From NCBI GenBank assembly GCA_014360495.1, contig JACIXR010000011.1, positions 1 through 64,000 of the forward strand: a DNA stretch of 64,000 bases, written 5' to 3'. The notes beneath the pieces were generated by a model, which worked only from the letters and a program-made list of their open reading frames with translations, did not search any database and had not been told where the DNA came from. The DNA comes from a bacterium. Its GTDB lineage: Bacteria > Armatimonadota > JACIXR01. This document shows, piece after piece, positions 25,321-33,914 of this stretch. The number at the start of each line of letters is the position of its first letter. Within the stretch, counting starts at the first letter, position 1. A program made the position numbers and the translations under genes.

Positions 25321-27708
25321 ATGAAGAAAAAGAACAGTTCCTTCGCGAGAATCTCGCAATTATTGATAATCTTTCTCGCCTTTTTCTCCCCTTGTTTAAT
25401 GGCGGGAAATAAAATTGGTAAAGGAGGTAAAAGCTCTATGGAAAATCAGGATTGGCTTGTTTTGTCTCGCTACGATGTTGACCATCTGAAAGAAATCGCC
25501 ATGCCGGTTGGAGGCATCGGAACGGGTTTCTTCTGTCTGGGAGGAAAAGGACAACTCACTGATTGGCAACTTATGAGCCGACCCCATAGGGGTTGGCGTC
25601 CTCTCTATTCCCACTTCCTCCTTTGGGTGAAGAAGGGGAACGAGCGCAAGCTGAGAATTTTGGAGGGGGATATAACCGAGGGGCTTGCCTCAGATTTCGG
25701 CGCTCCCCAATATATGGCTGGCATCCCAAGGATGAAACCAAAGGGATTTGAGGCATCATATCCCTTCGGAAGAGCTATCTTGGAGGACGAATATACTCCC
25801 GTCTCGGTTTCCATTGAGGCTTTCAATCCCTTGATACCTGGGGATGTATGGGCATCAAGCCTTCCAATGGGGCTGATAACCATAACCCTAAAGAATCGCA
25901 CCGATTCCCCCTTGGACTGCTCCCTCACTTTACTCCTCACCAATTTCGTTGGATGTGATGGAATAGCTGTGGATTTGAAAGACAATATAACGGAGAGAGC
26001 CGAGGTAGCAGGTTGGAAGGGGATGCTTTTCTCCAAAATCAGAGAGGAGCGAAATCCAAGGTGGGGGACAATTGCTGTTCTCTCCGATGGGAAAGATGTG
26101 AGAGTGGCAAGGAGATGGAAGTTCAGGGACCGTCCCTGGGGTGGTGAGGTTCTGGGGATAATAGACGAGATTATGGAGAAGGGATATATTGAGGATGACG
26201 AGCCCGATAAACCCTGCCCTCCTAGCCCACAAGATACCTGGGACAGCTCCCTTTCCGCTTTATTCTCGCTAAAGCCGAAGGAGAGCAAGTCCGTTCGTTT
26301 TCTCATCACTTGGCATTTCCCCTATCGTGATTTGAGGGAAATAGGCTGGTGGTCGGGAGGTGAAGGGGATTCACCCATAGTGAAGAATTTCTATGCCACC
26401 CTATTTGAGGATGCAGTTGATGTGGCGAGGAAGGTAATCCCCAAATTGGATGAGTTGCGTTCAAGGACGGTTCGCTTCGTCAACAGCGTTGTTAAGTTGG
26501 ATGCTCCCCACGCCTTCAAAGAAGCTGCATTGTTTAACCTAACATCCCTTCGCAGTCACACTTGTTTCAGGCTTGAGGATGGCAGTTTCTGGGGATTTGA
26601 GGGATGTGGAGGGACAGGAGGCTGTTGTTTGGGCTCCTGCACCCATGTTTGGAATTATGAGCAGGCGACATACTCCCTCTTTCCCGAGCTCCATCGCAGT
26701 ATGTTGGAGAGCCATCTTCAATATGGGGTCACGGAGAATGGAGGGGAGCGTTTTCGCCTCACCTTCCCCCTTGATAAACAGAGCTTCAATGGAGCGGCTG
26801 CCGATGGGCAGATGGGATTGATAGTTCGCTGTTATATGCAGTCTCTTAAGGAGAGTCCTGAATGGCTCAGGAAATGGTATCCTAAGATAAAATCTATGAT
26901 GGAATTCTGCTGGCTTCCCGGCGGATGGGATGCGGATAAGGATGGTGTGATGGAGGGCGTTCAGCACAATACATATGATGTGGAGTTTTTCGGACCGAAT
27001 GCTATGTGCGAGAGCTGGTATCTTGCTGCGTTAGCCGCTATGGAGAAGATGGCGGAAAGGGTAGGGGATGAGGAGTTCGCCAAGACCTGTCGAGAATTGA
27101 GGGAGAAGGGAAGCAAGTGGATGGACGAGAATCTCTTCAACGGAAGGTATTATATTCAGAAAATTCAGCCGGCGAAGGGAGAGGTATTGCCTATGACTTC
27201 CTTAACGGGTGAGCATAGGAATCCCAATCCACGCTTTCAGGTGGGGAATGGTTGTTTGATAGACCAACTGGTGGGTCAATACAAGGCGAATAGGGCGGGA
27301 TTGGGAGATTTACTTGACCGCTCGCATATTCGGAGGGCGCTCCAGCACATATTCAAATATAATTTCCGAAAGAATTTCCGCGACCATTACAACAATATGA
27401 GGACATTTGCTCAGGGGGATGAGAGCGGGACGCTCATCTGCACTTGGCCTGATGGAGACCGACCGGAGTCGCCCCTATCTTACTGGAGCGAGTGTATGAC
27501 GGGATTTGAATATCAATTGGCGGTTTTGCTTTTGGATTATGGATTTCCCAAGGAGGCGGAGATTGTCGCAAAGGCGGTTAGGGATAGGCATAATGGAGCG
27601 AATCGCAATCCCTTCAATGAGCCCGAGTGCGGGAGCTATTACGCTCGGGCAATGGCAAGCTGGGCTCTATTGGAAGCATACAAACCCGGCTGGAAACCAG
27701 AGAGATAA
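25321..27708 (+). CDS. Secreted GH116-like glycosidase (GBA2-type beta-glucosidase family)
   Basis: The 795-residue protein has a signal peptide (SQLLIIFLAFFSPCLMAG) and then the GH116/GBA2 N-terminal hallmark IAMPVGGIGTGFFCLGGKGQLTDW split over residues about 60-85. An (alpha/alpha)6 catalytic domain follows from about residue 390. Likely catalytic elements are the glutamate in THVWNYEQATYSLFP and the aspartate in NTYDVEFFGPN, by recalled family pattern. Characterised relatives cleave beta-glucosides or beta-xylosides. It is a single-gene unit; a poor promoter (TTGACC-16-TACGAT, 25274-25301) lies just upstream. Confidence 0.8.
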   Translation: MKKKNSSFARISQLLIIFLAFFSPCLMAGNKIGKGGKSSMENQDWLVLSRYDVDHLKEIAMPVGGIGTGFFCLGGKGQLTDWQLMSRPHRGWRPLYSHFLLWVKKGNERKLRILEGDITEGLASDFGAPQYMAGIPRMKPKGFEASYPFGRAILEDEYTPVSVSIEAFNPLIPGDVWASSLPMGLITITLKNRTDSPLDCSLTLLLTNFVGCDGIAVDLKDNITERAEVAGWKGMLFSKIREERNPRWGTIAVLSDGKDVRVARRWKFRDRPWGGEVLGIIDEIMEKGYIEDDEPDKPCPPSPQDTWDSSLSALFSLKPKESKSVRFLITWHFPYRDLREIGWWSGGEGDSPIVKNFYATLFEDAVDVARKVIPKLDELRSRTVRFVNSVVKLDAPHAFKEAALFNLTSLRSHTCFRLEDGSFWGFEGCGGTGGCCLGSCTHVWNYEQATYSLFPELHRSMLESHLQYGVTENGGERFRLTFPLDKQSFNGAAADGQMGLIVRCYMQSLKESPEWLRKWYPKIKSMMEFCWLPGGWDADKDGVMEGVQHNTYDVEFFGPNAMCESWYLAALAAMEKMAERVGDEEFAKTCRELREKGSKWMDENLFNGRYYIQKIQPAKGEVLPMTSLTGEHRNPNPRFQVGNGCLIDQLVGQYKANRAGLGDLLDRSHIRRALQHIFKYNFRKNFRDHYNNMRTFAQGDESGTLICTWPDGDRPESPLSYWSECMTGFEYQLAVLLLDYGFPKEAEIVAKAVRDRHNGANRNPFNEPECGSYYARAMASWALLEAYKPGWKPER

Positions 27709-27715
27709 GAAAAAC

Positions 27716-28198
27716 TTATAGCGGTTTCTCAATCAAGGGAAGACTTTGCACTAAGAGATTGTGGCTCGTTTCGTAGTCGGGATGCAGCCGCTCAACGATT
27801 TTCCAGAATCTTTTCGTATGTCTCTTCACGAACAGATGAGCCATCTCATGAGCGACGATATATTCCACCAATCTCAAAGGCAGAAGAACGACATTGATCT
27901 TCACGAATATCTTATTCCCCTTCAATTTCGCCACCCTTTTCGGGTTTCTGTCTATCTTATCCACCACTTTAAAATCAATATTTCCATATATCTCAATCCC
28001 TCCCCTCTGCTTCAATTCCTCAAATGTTTTCACTAATTGGCGATAGAGTAGACCCCTTAGGAACTCTTTTATTATATAATCCTCAGCTTTCCCTCCCGTT
28101 TCCAAAAGCAATAAACCATCTCTCAACTCTGCCGATTCCTCTTTGCTTTCCCTCGCGACAACTTTATAATTTTGCCCGAAAACCGATACCTCCCTCAT
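27716..28198 (-). CDS. DUF45/YgjP-type zinc metallopeptidase linked to the RM operon
   Basis: The 160-residue protein has the zincin motif HEMAHLFVKRH (HExxH-type, here HEMAH) and HTKRFWKIVERLHPDY, typical of DUF45/WLM-type proteins. ATG 28198 overlaps the hsdR stop in ATGA, so it is co-translated as the last gene of the type I restriction-modification operon. Such genes recur beside hsdR. The role is unproven; control of HsdR by proteolysis is one possibility (inference). It converges on the GH116-like gene with an 8-bp gap. Confidence 0.85.
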   Translation of the reverse strand: MREVSVFGQNYKVVARESKEESAELRDGLLLLETGGKAEDYIIKEFLRGLLYRQLVKTFEELKQRGGIEIYGNIDFKVVDKIDRNPKRVAKLKGNKIFVKINVVLLPLRLVEYIVAHEMAHLFVKRHTKRFWKIVERLHPDYETSHNLLVQSLPLIEKPL

Positions 28199-31100
28199 TC
28201 TCCAACCTCCTTCAAAGCCTCCATTATCGCGGTATGCAATCCGTTAATCAGTTCCTCATCATAAGCCCTATCCTTAAGCCAGCTGAGAAGACGAATGCGA
28301 ACCTCTATTCTCACCTGAACGCTCACCGATTTCTGCAAATACCAACCCTTAAAGAGAAGCTTTTTATCCCGAAGTGTTGATAGAAGCCTGTTCACGAAAT
28401 CCAAAACCTTCTCCTTTTCCACCTGGGGAAGGCGGGATTTTATAGCCTCAAATATAGGATGTTTATCCTTTCCTATCTCCTTTTCTTCCTGTTTCCAATC
28501 GGATATTTGCTTCGCAAACTCCAAAATCCTCTCATAGGCTTCCTCAACTCTTAGTCTCTTTAACCTCAATGCCTCATATGTTGCTTCAATCTCCTTGCTC
28601 AGATTTAAAAGGAAAGAGGAAGATGGATGGCTGGCGAGTTGTGTTCTGACATCTTTTTGCATACTTGTAATGGCATCAATTGCCGAGCCGAGATTCTTCT
28701 GAACTTGGCTTTGTAGATGTTTAATGAATTCTTGATTTATCTCCAAGGTCGGAAAAGCCCTCTCTATCTCGTCTACATCCATTGTTCTTTGTATCTTCTG
28801 AATTGTTTTCCTTGAGAGTTCCTCTATTTTCAATTCATCAAGGCTTGCCCTTCTGAACTTTTTATTGTAGGCGATGAATACTTTGACCAACCAATCGTAG
28901 TCTCGGAGATAAGGCAGCAAGAAATCTTCACCGCCGAGCATCTCATAGCACTTCATCAATTTTCTCATCTTTTCCTCAAAAATTTTTCCCTCTTCTAAAG
29001 TGACCAATTTCTCCAATGCAGATTGTAAGCTTTCCCAGGTATCCTCTTTCTTTATTCCTTCAAAAATTTTCAATATTTCGTTAAGAAGCCTTTCAAAATC
29101 TTTCTTTTCTTGTGTTAAATCCCTTATAACCGTCTTTAGCTCGGCTGAATCCGAAGCCTCAAATTGGCATAAGGCTTTTTGGAGTTCCTCCAAAACGCCG
29201 ATATAATCGCAAATCAGCCCGAAGCCTTTCGTTGAGTAGGGTCTATTTGTCCTCGCTATTGCCTGCAGAAGCCTGTGCTCCTTCAAGGGTTTGTCAAGAT
29301 ACATACACCACAAAATAGGGGCATCAAAGCCAGTTATGAGCATATCAGTGACGATGAGGATTTTGGGATTCTCCCTGATTTTGAAATTGTTGATAATGCG
29401 CTCGTGGATTTGTTTTATATCAGTGGTTGAATACTCTTTCGTAAATTTAAGAAAATAATCTCTTATTAGCTCGTTATCGTTTGGATTGAATGTCATCACA
29501 ATCTCGCTTTCCTCGGACGGGAGAAGCTTATCAATTTCCTTTTTGTAGCAAACGCAGGCTTCCCTATCTATTGTCACGAGCATAGCTTTCAAGCCAGTGG
29601 GTTCTACTATTTCCCTGAAATGGGAAACGATATCTTCAGCAATTGCCTTAATTCTTTCCGGCTTTTTTGCAAGGGTTTTTATGACCTTTACTTTTTTCCT
29701 CAGTTCTTTCTTTTCCTCGGGAGATAGGGTCTCTATTTCCTCTTCCTCAAATCTTGCGAACTGCTCGAGCTCCTCAAGTTTGAGGTGATAATCGGGCAGT
29801 CTCGCTTGATAGGAGAGCGGGACTGTGAACCCATCCCTGAGGGAATCAGCCATAGAATATCTATCAAGATAAAGCTCATCAGGCGGACAGAATTTTTGGA
29901 ATGTGTTTCTATCCGATTTGGAGAGTGGGGTTCCTGTGAAGCCGAAGACGAAGGCATTCTTGAATATACTGCTCCAGAGGGTTCGGAACTTTCCGTATTG
30001 TGTTCTATGCACCTCATCTGCTAAGATTATCACATTTTCCCTCTCTATTTTTAACGATTCGCCAATATTCTCTAATTCAAGAAATTCCTTGGGGCTGAAT
30101 TTCTCAACAGTTACGAGAAATATTCCTCTTTTTCCTTCACTTCCCCATTTCAATGTCTCTATGAGCTCTCTGATTGAGCCGATTCTCTCAATGGGAATGC
30201 CTATGAAGGCGAAATCTTTTTCGATTTGCTCTTCAAGGTCTTTTCTATCAACCATAACGAATATGCTCGGTCTTTCCGCTTCGGGAGAATGGTAAAGCTT
30301 CCAAGCGGAGAAAGCCATTGTGTAGGTTTTCCCCGAGCCCTGCCAGTGCCAGATGAGACCGAATTTCTTATCATCCTTACCGGTTAATGTATCAATGACT
30401 CTTCGGAAAATCTTATTGCTTGCTCTGAATTGCTGATAGCGGGCAAGGACTTTGGAAACTCTATCCTCCTTCTGTCTTATGAAGAGGAAATTTTCAAGGA
30501 GGTCTAAGAGGTTAAAAGGTGAAAGCATACCATAAATAGTAATCTTGAGGTAATCATCCTTGAATTGAGTGGGCTCAAAGGGATAGGGGTCTTTCCATTC
30601 GGAGAGGAGGTCCTTTTCCTCGCTTTCCTCGGCAAAGGAATTTGGAAAATAGAGGGTTTTTATGCCATCAGTGGCGATAGAGAACTGGACATATTTGAAG
30701 AGCTCGGGGGTAGTATACTCGTAGCGTTTGATTTGTCTGTAGGCGTCAAGCCAGCCGACTTCTTCCCTTGTTGGGCTTTTGCATTCAATGAGTACAAGGG
30801 GAATGCCGTTTATGAATAGGAGGACATCGGCTCTTATGGAGCCAGTCAAATCTTCAAGGGTAAATTGGCGAGTGAAGATGAATTCGTTATTTTGGATGTT
30901 TTCAAAATCAAGGAGCTTCACAACTTGCTCTTTCTTTTCCCTTTCAAGGGGGACGAGGAGCCCGTTTTTGAGGATATCAAGGAAACTCTTGATTCCTACA
31001 ATATTAGCTGGGAGGTTTCTTAGGTAAGAAAGAATGTAACTAAGGTCTGATTCGGTGAAGGAGAATTTTGGATTTAACCTCTGGACTGCGTTTTTGAGGG

Positions 31101-31236
31101 AGCGGGTGAGGATTGGCTCGCTGAGATTATCTTCTCTGAGCTGATTTATTTCGTCCGGCTCGGCGTATCTCCAGCGGAGCTTTTTGAGCTCTTCAACTAT
31201 GAAATCCTCTACAGTTCCCTTTTCGGTGTAAGGCAT
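28195..31236 (-). CDS. hsdR: Type I restriction enzyme, R (motor/nuclease) subunit
   Basis: HsdR translocates and cuts unmodified DNA in complex with HsdM and HsdS. The 1013-residue protein has the N-terminal PD-(D/E)xK nuclease region (GSIRADVLLFINGIPLVLIECK, the ExK in IECK), Walker A HWQGSGKTYTMAF, the Walker B/DEAD-like box LADEVHRTQYG, motif III FGFTGTP and a motif VI-like RLLQAIARTNR. Length is normal. It starts 8 bp after the HEPN-like gene and overlaps the metallopeptidase gene. No frameshift is visible, so the enzyme looks intact. Confidence 0.95.
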   Translation of the reverse strand: MPYTEKGTVEDFIVEELKKLRWRYAEPDEINQLREDNLSEPILTRSLKNAVQRLNPKFSFTESDLSYILSYLRNLPANIVGIKSFLDILKNGLLVPLEREKKEQVVKLLDFENIQNNEFIFTRQFTLEDLTGSIRADVLLFINGIPLVLIECKSPTREEVGWLDAYRQIKRYEYTTPELFKYVQFSIATDGIKTLYFPNSFAEESEEKDLLSEWKDPYPFEPTQFKDDYLKITIYGMLSPFNLLDLLENFLFIRQKEDRVSKVLARYQQFRASNKIFRRVIDTLTGKDDKKFGLIWHWQGSGKTYTMAFSAWKLYHSPEAERPSIFVMVDRKDLEEQIEKDFAFIGIPIERIGSIRELIETLKWGSEGKRGIFLVTVEKFSPKEFLELENIGESLKIERENVIILADEVHRTQYGKFRTLWSSIFKNAFVFGFTGTPLSKSDRNTFQKFCPPDELYLDRYSMADSLRDGFTVPLSYQARLPDYHLKLEELEQFARFEEEEIETLSPEEKKELRKKVKVIKTLAKKPERIKAIAEDIVSHFREIVEPTGLKAMLVTIDREACVCYKKEIDKLLPSEESEIVMTFNPNDNELIRDYFLKFTKEYSTTDIKQIHERIINNFKIRENPKILIVTDMLITGFDAPILWCMYLDKPLKEHRLLQAIARTNRPYSTKGFGLICDYIGVLEELQKALCQFEASDSAELKTVIRDLTQEKKDFERLLNEILKIFEGIKKEDTWESLQSALEKLVTLEEGKIFEEKMRKLMKCYEMLGGEDFLLPYLRDYDWLVKVFIAYNKKFRRASLDELKIEELSRKTIQKIQRTMDVDEIERAFPTLEINQEFIKHLQSQVQKNLGSAIDAITSMQKDVRTQLASHPSSSFLLNLSKEIEATYEALRLKRLRVEEAYERILEFAKQISDWKQEEKEIGKDKHPIFEAIKSRLPQVEKEKVLDFVNRLLSTLRDKKLLFKGWYLQKSVSVQVRIEVRIRLLSWLKDRAYDEELINGLHTAIMEALKEVGE

Positions 31237-31244
31237 AGATGGTC

Positions 31245-32624
31245 TTACTCCTTTACTTCCTTAGCGATTTTAATAGCTTCGGAAAGGTTGGCTACAAGTT
31301 CATCATTCTTGTTTTGATCAACGAAAGCGTCGTCTAATAACTTCACTAATTTGTTTTTGCTCATTTTGCATAGGCAGGATGTAATTATTAGAAGCCTTAA
31401 GTAATCTAAAATAGTATGTAAGAAAGCTTGTTGGTCACCATATTTGTTTGATATAGATTTCTCTTGCTCCTTTGAGAGAAATTCCCCGTGGACATACCCG
31501 CTTCTGATTTTATAAGCCTCCCTGAGTCTATTTTTTACATCAACTGCATCAAAACCTAATAATCCCAAAAGCTTAGCTGCTCTTAAGCGAAGACGGTAAG
31601 AAGCTTCTTGTTCTTCAAGCATAAGCAGGGCTTCTAAACCCATCACTACCTTTGCAACTCTCTCTTCAAAGCGCCCCTCCCTCAATAGGGCATCTTCGTA
31701 GAAGGTATTTGCAACGAAAATGTGCTCTAACTTGTTATTTTGAGCCTGCGTTGGGTTATATAAATTTAGCAAGGGTTTCTCTATTTTCCCCCAGAAATTC
31801 CTTAATCTTTCTTCGTCTTCTTCTCTAACTGTGTAAGGGGGCGTTGGTGGCGGTAAGTAGTTTAACGGAAAGGATTGGCTGGGCACCATACTAAGTGCCT
31901 CTGAAGTCATAAAAGTATGCACTGTTTTGACGCCACCAACTCTGAAAAGCCTTAAAAATTTAGATATTAGTTCTATTTTATCCGTGAGAGCTTTACCATT
32001 AGTGGTTTCAATTTCTATATCCATTATGGTAAATTCCGTAAACGCGTATAATGAAGGAGGTTCAGGTACCAACGCTGGGACAGGTGATTCTATCCAAATA
32101 TCTTCTTCCCTTGGTTTTCGCAAAACTATCCATTGGAAAGGGGTTACCTTTTCAGTCTCCAACCTAACACCCAGCAATATTACTTTCGCCCAGTACTTTA
32201 ATGGTTCTCCCTTGATTTCTTTTAAGAAGCGATTTATCAAGTCTTGCACGATTGAATCTTCTATTTTTTGTTCCTTTTCGTATTGTTTTAAATACTGGTC
32301 TGCTAACATACCAATGAATAACCTTAAGTGTCCTTCGCCTTTGCTATAAGCTGCGCTTAAAATGTTCAAAGCCTCACGGGACTCTTCGCGATTGATTATC
32401 TGGTCTATAAGCCTCCCCATCGAAAAGCCGATTTTAAACTTTAAAGTTGGTTTATAGAAAAGTCCTTCTGACCATCCTAATATTAAGTTTTTGCGCTGAT
32501 AGGGTGTAAGCTCGAGGCTTATCGTTTGGTCAGCTATGGCCTCCTCTATAACTTGCTTAGCGACAAAAGCAACTTTTTGCAAAGATGCGATTAATCTTTT
32601 GTCATCCGTTATTTTCTCAACCAT
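31245..32624 (-). CDS. HEPN (Apea-like) domain protein inside the type I RM operon
   Basis: The 459-residue protein has no recognised N-terminal domain. Its C-terminal third (ERVAKVVMGLEALLML to RSGYVHGEFL) resembles the Apea-like HEPN domain, with the RX4-6H nuclease motif as RSGYVH. HEPN proteins are often RNases of toxin, abortive-infection or defence systems; RNase activity here is inferred. It sits between hsdS (15-bp gap) and hsdR (8-bp gap) on the same strand, so it is co-expressed with the RM subunits. Base use is A+T-richer than the metabolic neighbours. Confidence 0.75.
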   Translation of the reverse strand: MVEKITDDKRLIASLQKVAFVAKQVIEEAIADQTISLELTPYQRKNLILGWSEGLFYKPTLKFKIGFSMGRLIDQIINREESREALNILSAAYSKGEGHLRLFIGMLADQYLKQYEKEQKIEDSIVQDLINRFLKEIKGEPLKYWAKVILLGVRLETEKVTPFQWIVLRKPREEDIWIESPVPALVPEPPSLYAFTEFTIMDIEIETTNGKALTDKIELISKFLRLFRVGGVKTVHTFMTSEALSMVPSQSFPLNYLPPPTPPYTVREEDEERLRNFWGKIEKPLLNLYNPTQAQNNKLEHIFVANTFYEDALLREGRFEERVAKVVMGLEALLMLEEQEASYRLRLRAAKLLGLLGFDAVDVKNRLREAYKIRSGYVHGEFLSKEQEKSISNKYGDQQAFLHTILDYLRLLIITSCLCKMSKNKLVKLLDDAFVDQNKNDELVANLSEAIKIAKEVKE

Positions 32625-32639
32625 TCATGTATCATACTC

Positions 32640-33914
32640 CTATATTCTCACTCTAATTTTCCCTGTTAGGAGCAAATCCATCAAACTCTTCTTTATTCTC
32701 TCCAATTTCTCCTTTATCTTTCTTTCAATCTCAATTTTCTCATCAACAGTTGAGAGAATCTCAGCGATTTTCTCCTGTTCGGGAAGAGGGGGAAGGGGAA
32801 GCAAAAATCCCTTTATTGTAGCAAGGTTTAGCGAAGGCATCGTGGTTTGCGTCAAGTATTCGCTTGTCTTTACGCGACAAAGGCAATAAAAGAGGAACAA
32901 ATTATTTACTCCTTTAGAAAGTGGGTTTATGACAGCCAAATGGTTAACAACATAGCTATCTTCTATTAGCATTGCTCTCTTTTCAAGTTTTATTGATTCG
33001 CCACTTTTGGGGAAAATGATTGCTCCCTTTTTAAATTTTTTAAGCCTTAATTCCGAAACAGCTCTTTCATTTATAAGGTCAAAATGGACAGTATATTTTC
33101 CCTTTGCTAATTCATTTAAATGTTGCACTCTAATGAATGGGAATTTACCTTTCTCAAAGTACTTCTTCTCTTGGGGTGCTGTGTTTCCAGATGAAATAGT
33201 TGAAATATCTCCCAATCTCACCACTTCCCAATCTTTAGGGATTCTTCCGATTTGGGTATCTTTGAATTCTTTATGACCGATTCCTTTCGTTAGAAGTTCT
33301 TGCATTAATCCCTTTTTCAATCGTTCCGTCTTGGCTATTATCTCCTCTGTTCTCTGGATTACCTCATCAACAGTTGAGAGAATCTCAGCGATTTTCTCCT
33401 GTTCGGGAAGAGGAGGTAAGATAATAGGGGTAGATTTTAAAACGGGTAAGTTTATATTTTTAAGCGTGCTGCCGGCATGCCCTGAAAGTATGTGGTTCCA
33501 GTAAAATCTTGAACGGAAGAAGAAGTGCAAATATTTGGGGTAGCCATTGTCTTTTAACCTGATTTTAATTAAGTATGAGCCGAAGATAACATCTTTTAAA
33601 TGTTTGTCAACCAAAACTGACATACCTGCAGTCCCTGCGCGCGAGACGATCAAGTCGTCAATTTGCAAAAAATACCTTTGAATATCTTTTCTTTGTTCAG
33701 TAATTTGGCAGTAGGGTAAACTATCCCATTCAACTTTGTAGTTCTTGATATCAGTTGTTCTTAACATTCTTAGCTGAGTTCTTTCTTGCACAGCTTTTGC
33801 TGTGATTCCGTAATATACATTTGATGCTATATCTCCTAACCTCACCACTTCCCAATCTTTAGGAATTCTTCCGATTTGTGTGTCCTTGAAATTTGTTTCT
33901 TTATAAAATCTCAT
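32640..33914 (-). CDS. hsdS: Type I restriction enzyme specificity subunit
   Basis: The 424-residue protein has two target-recognition halves, each beginning FKDTQIGRIPKDWEVVRLGDI (split here at the last residue) and each ending with LPPLPEQEKIAEILSTVDE and a coiled-coil spacer. This is the usual pseudo-twofold HsdS architecture. The shared spacers are also repeated at DNA level (51-bp exact direct repeat at 32739 and 33363). Its ATG overlaps the hsdM stop by four bases. The DNA target cannot be predicted from sequence alone. Confidence 0.95.
   Translation of the reverse strand: MRFYKETNFKDTQIGRIPKDWEVVRLGDIASNVYYGITAKAVQERTQLRMLRTTDIKNYKVEWDSLPYCQITEQRKDIQRYFLQIDDLIVSRAGTAGMSVLVDKHLKDVIFGSYLIKIRLKDNGYPKYLHFFFRSRFYWNHILSGHAGSTLKNINLPVLKSTPIILPPLPEQEKIAEILSTVDEVIQRTEEIIAKTERLKKGLMQELLTKGIGHKEFKDTQIGRIPKDWEVVRLGDISTISSGNTAPQEKKYFEKGKFPFIRVQHLNELAKGKYTVHFDLINERAVSELRLKKFKKGAIIFPKSGESIKLEKRAMLIEDSYVVNHLAVINPLSKGVNNLFLFYCLCRVKTSEYLTQTTMPSLNLATIKGFLLPLPPLPEQEKIAEILSTVDEKIEIERKIKEKLERIKKSLMDLLLTGKIRVRI
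32739..32789. repeat. 51-bp exact direct repeat in hsdS, copy A
   Basis: Bases 32739-32789 are identical to 33363-33413. They encode the LPEQEKIAEILSTVDE block closing the second target-recognition half. They could allow recombination that removes or exchanges a half. Confidence 0.85.
33363..33413. repeat. 51-bp exact direct repeat in hsdS, copy B
   Basis: Identical to 32739-32789 and in the same orientation; it encodes the LPEQEKIAEILSTVDE block after the first target-recognition half. A second pair of near-identical blocks lies at about 33226-33265 and 33839-33878, encoding the repeated IGRIPKDWEVVRLGDI. Confidence 0.85.

Noticed and set aside
25605-26309. 234-residue open frame on the minus strand
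   Set aside because: Antisense to the GH116-like gene, which is clearly real; low-complexity serine/proline-rich translation.
32739-33413. Direct repeats as a possible CRISPR array
   Set aside because: Only two copies, 624 bp apart, within the coding sequence of hsdS; they encode its conserved spacers.
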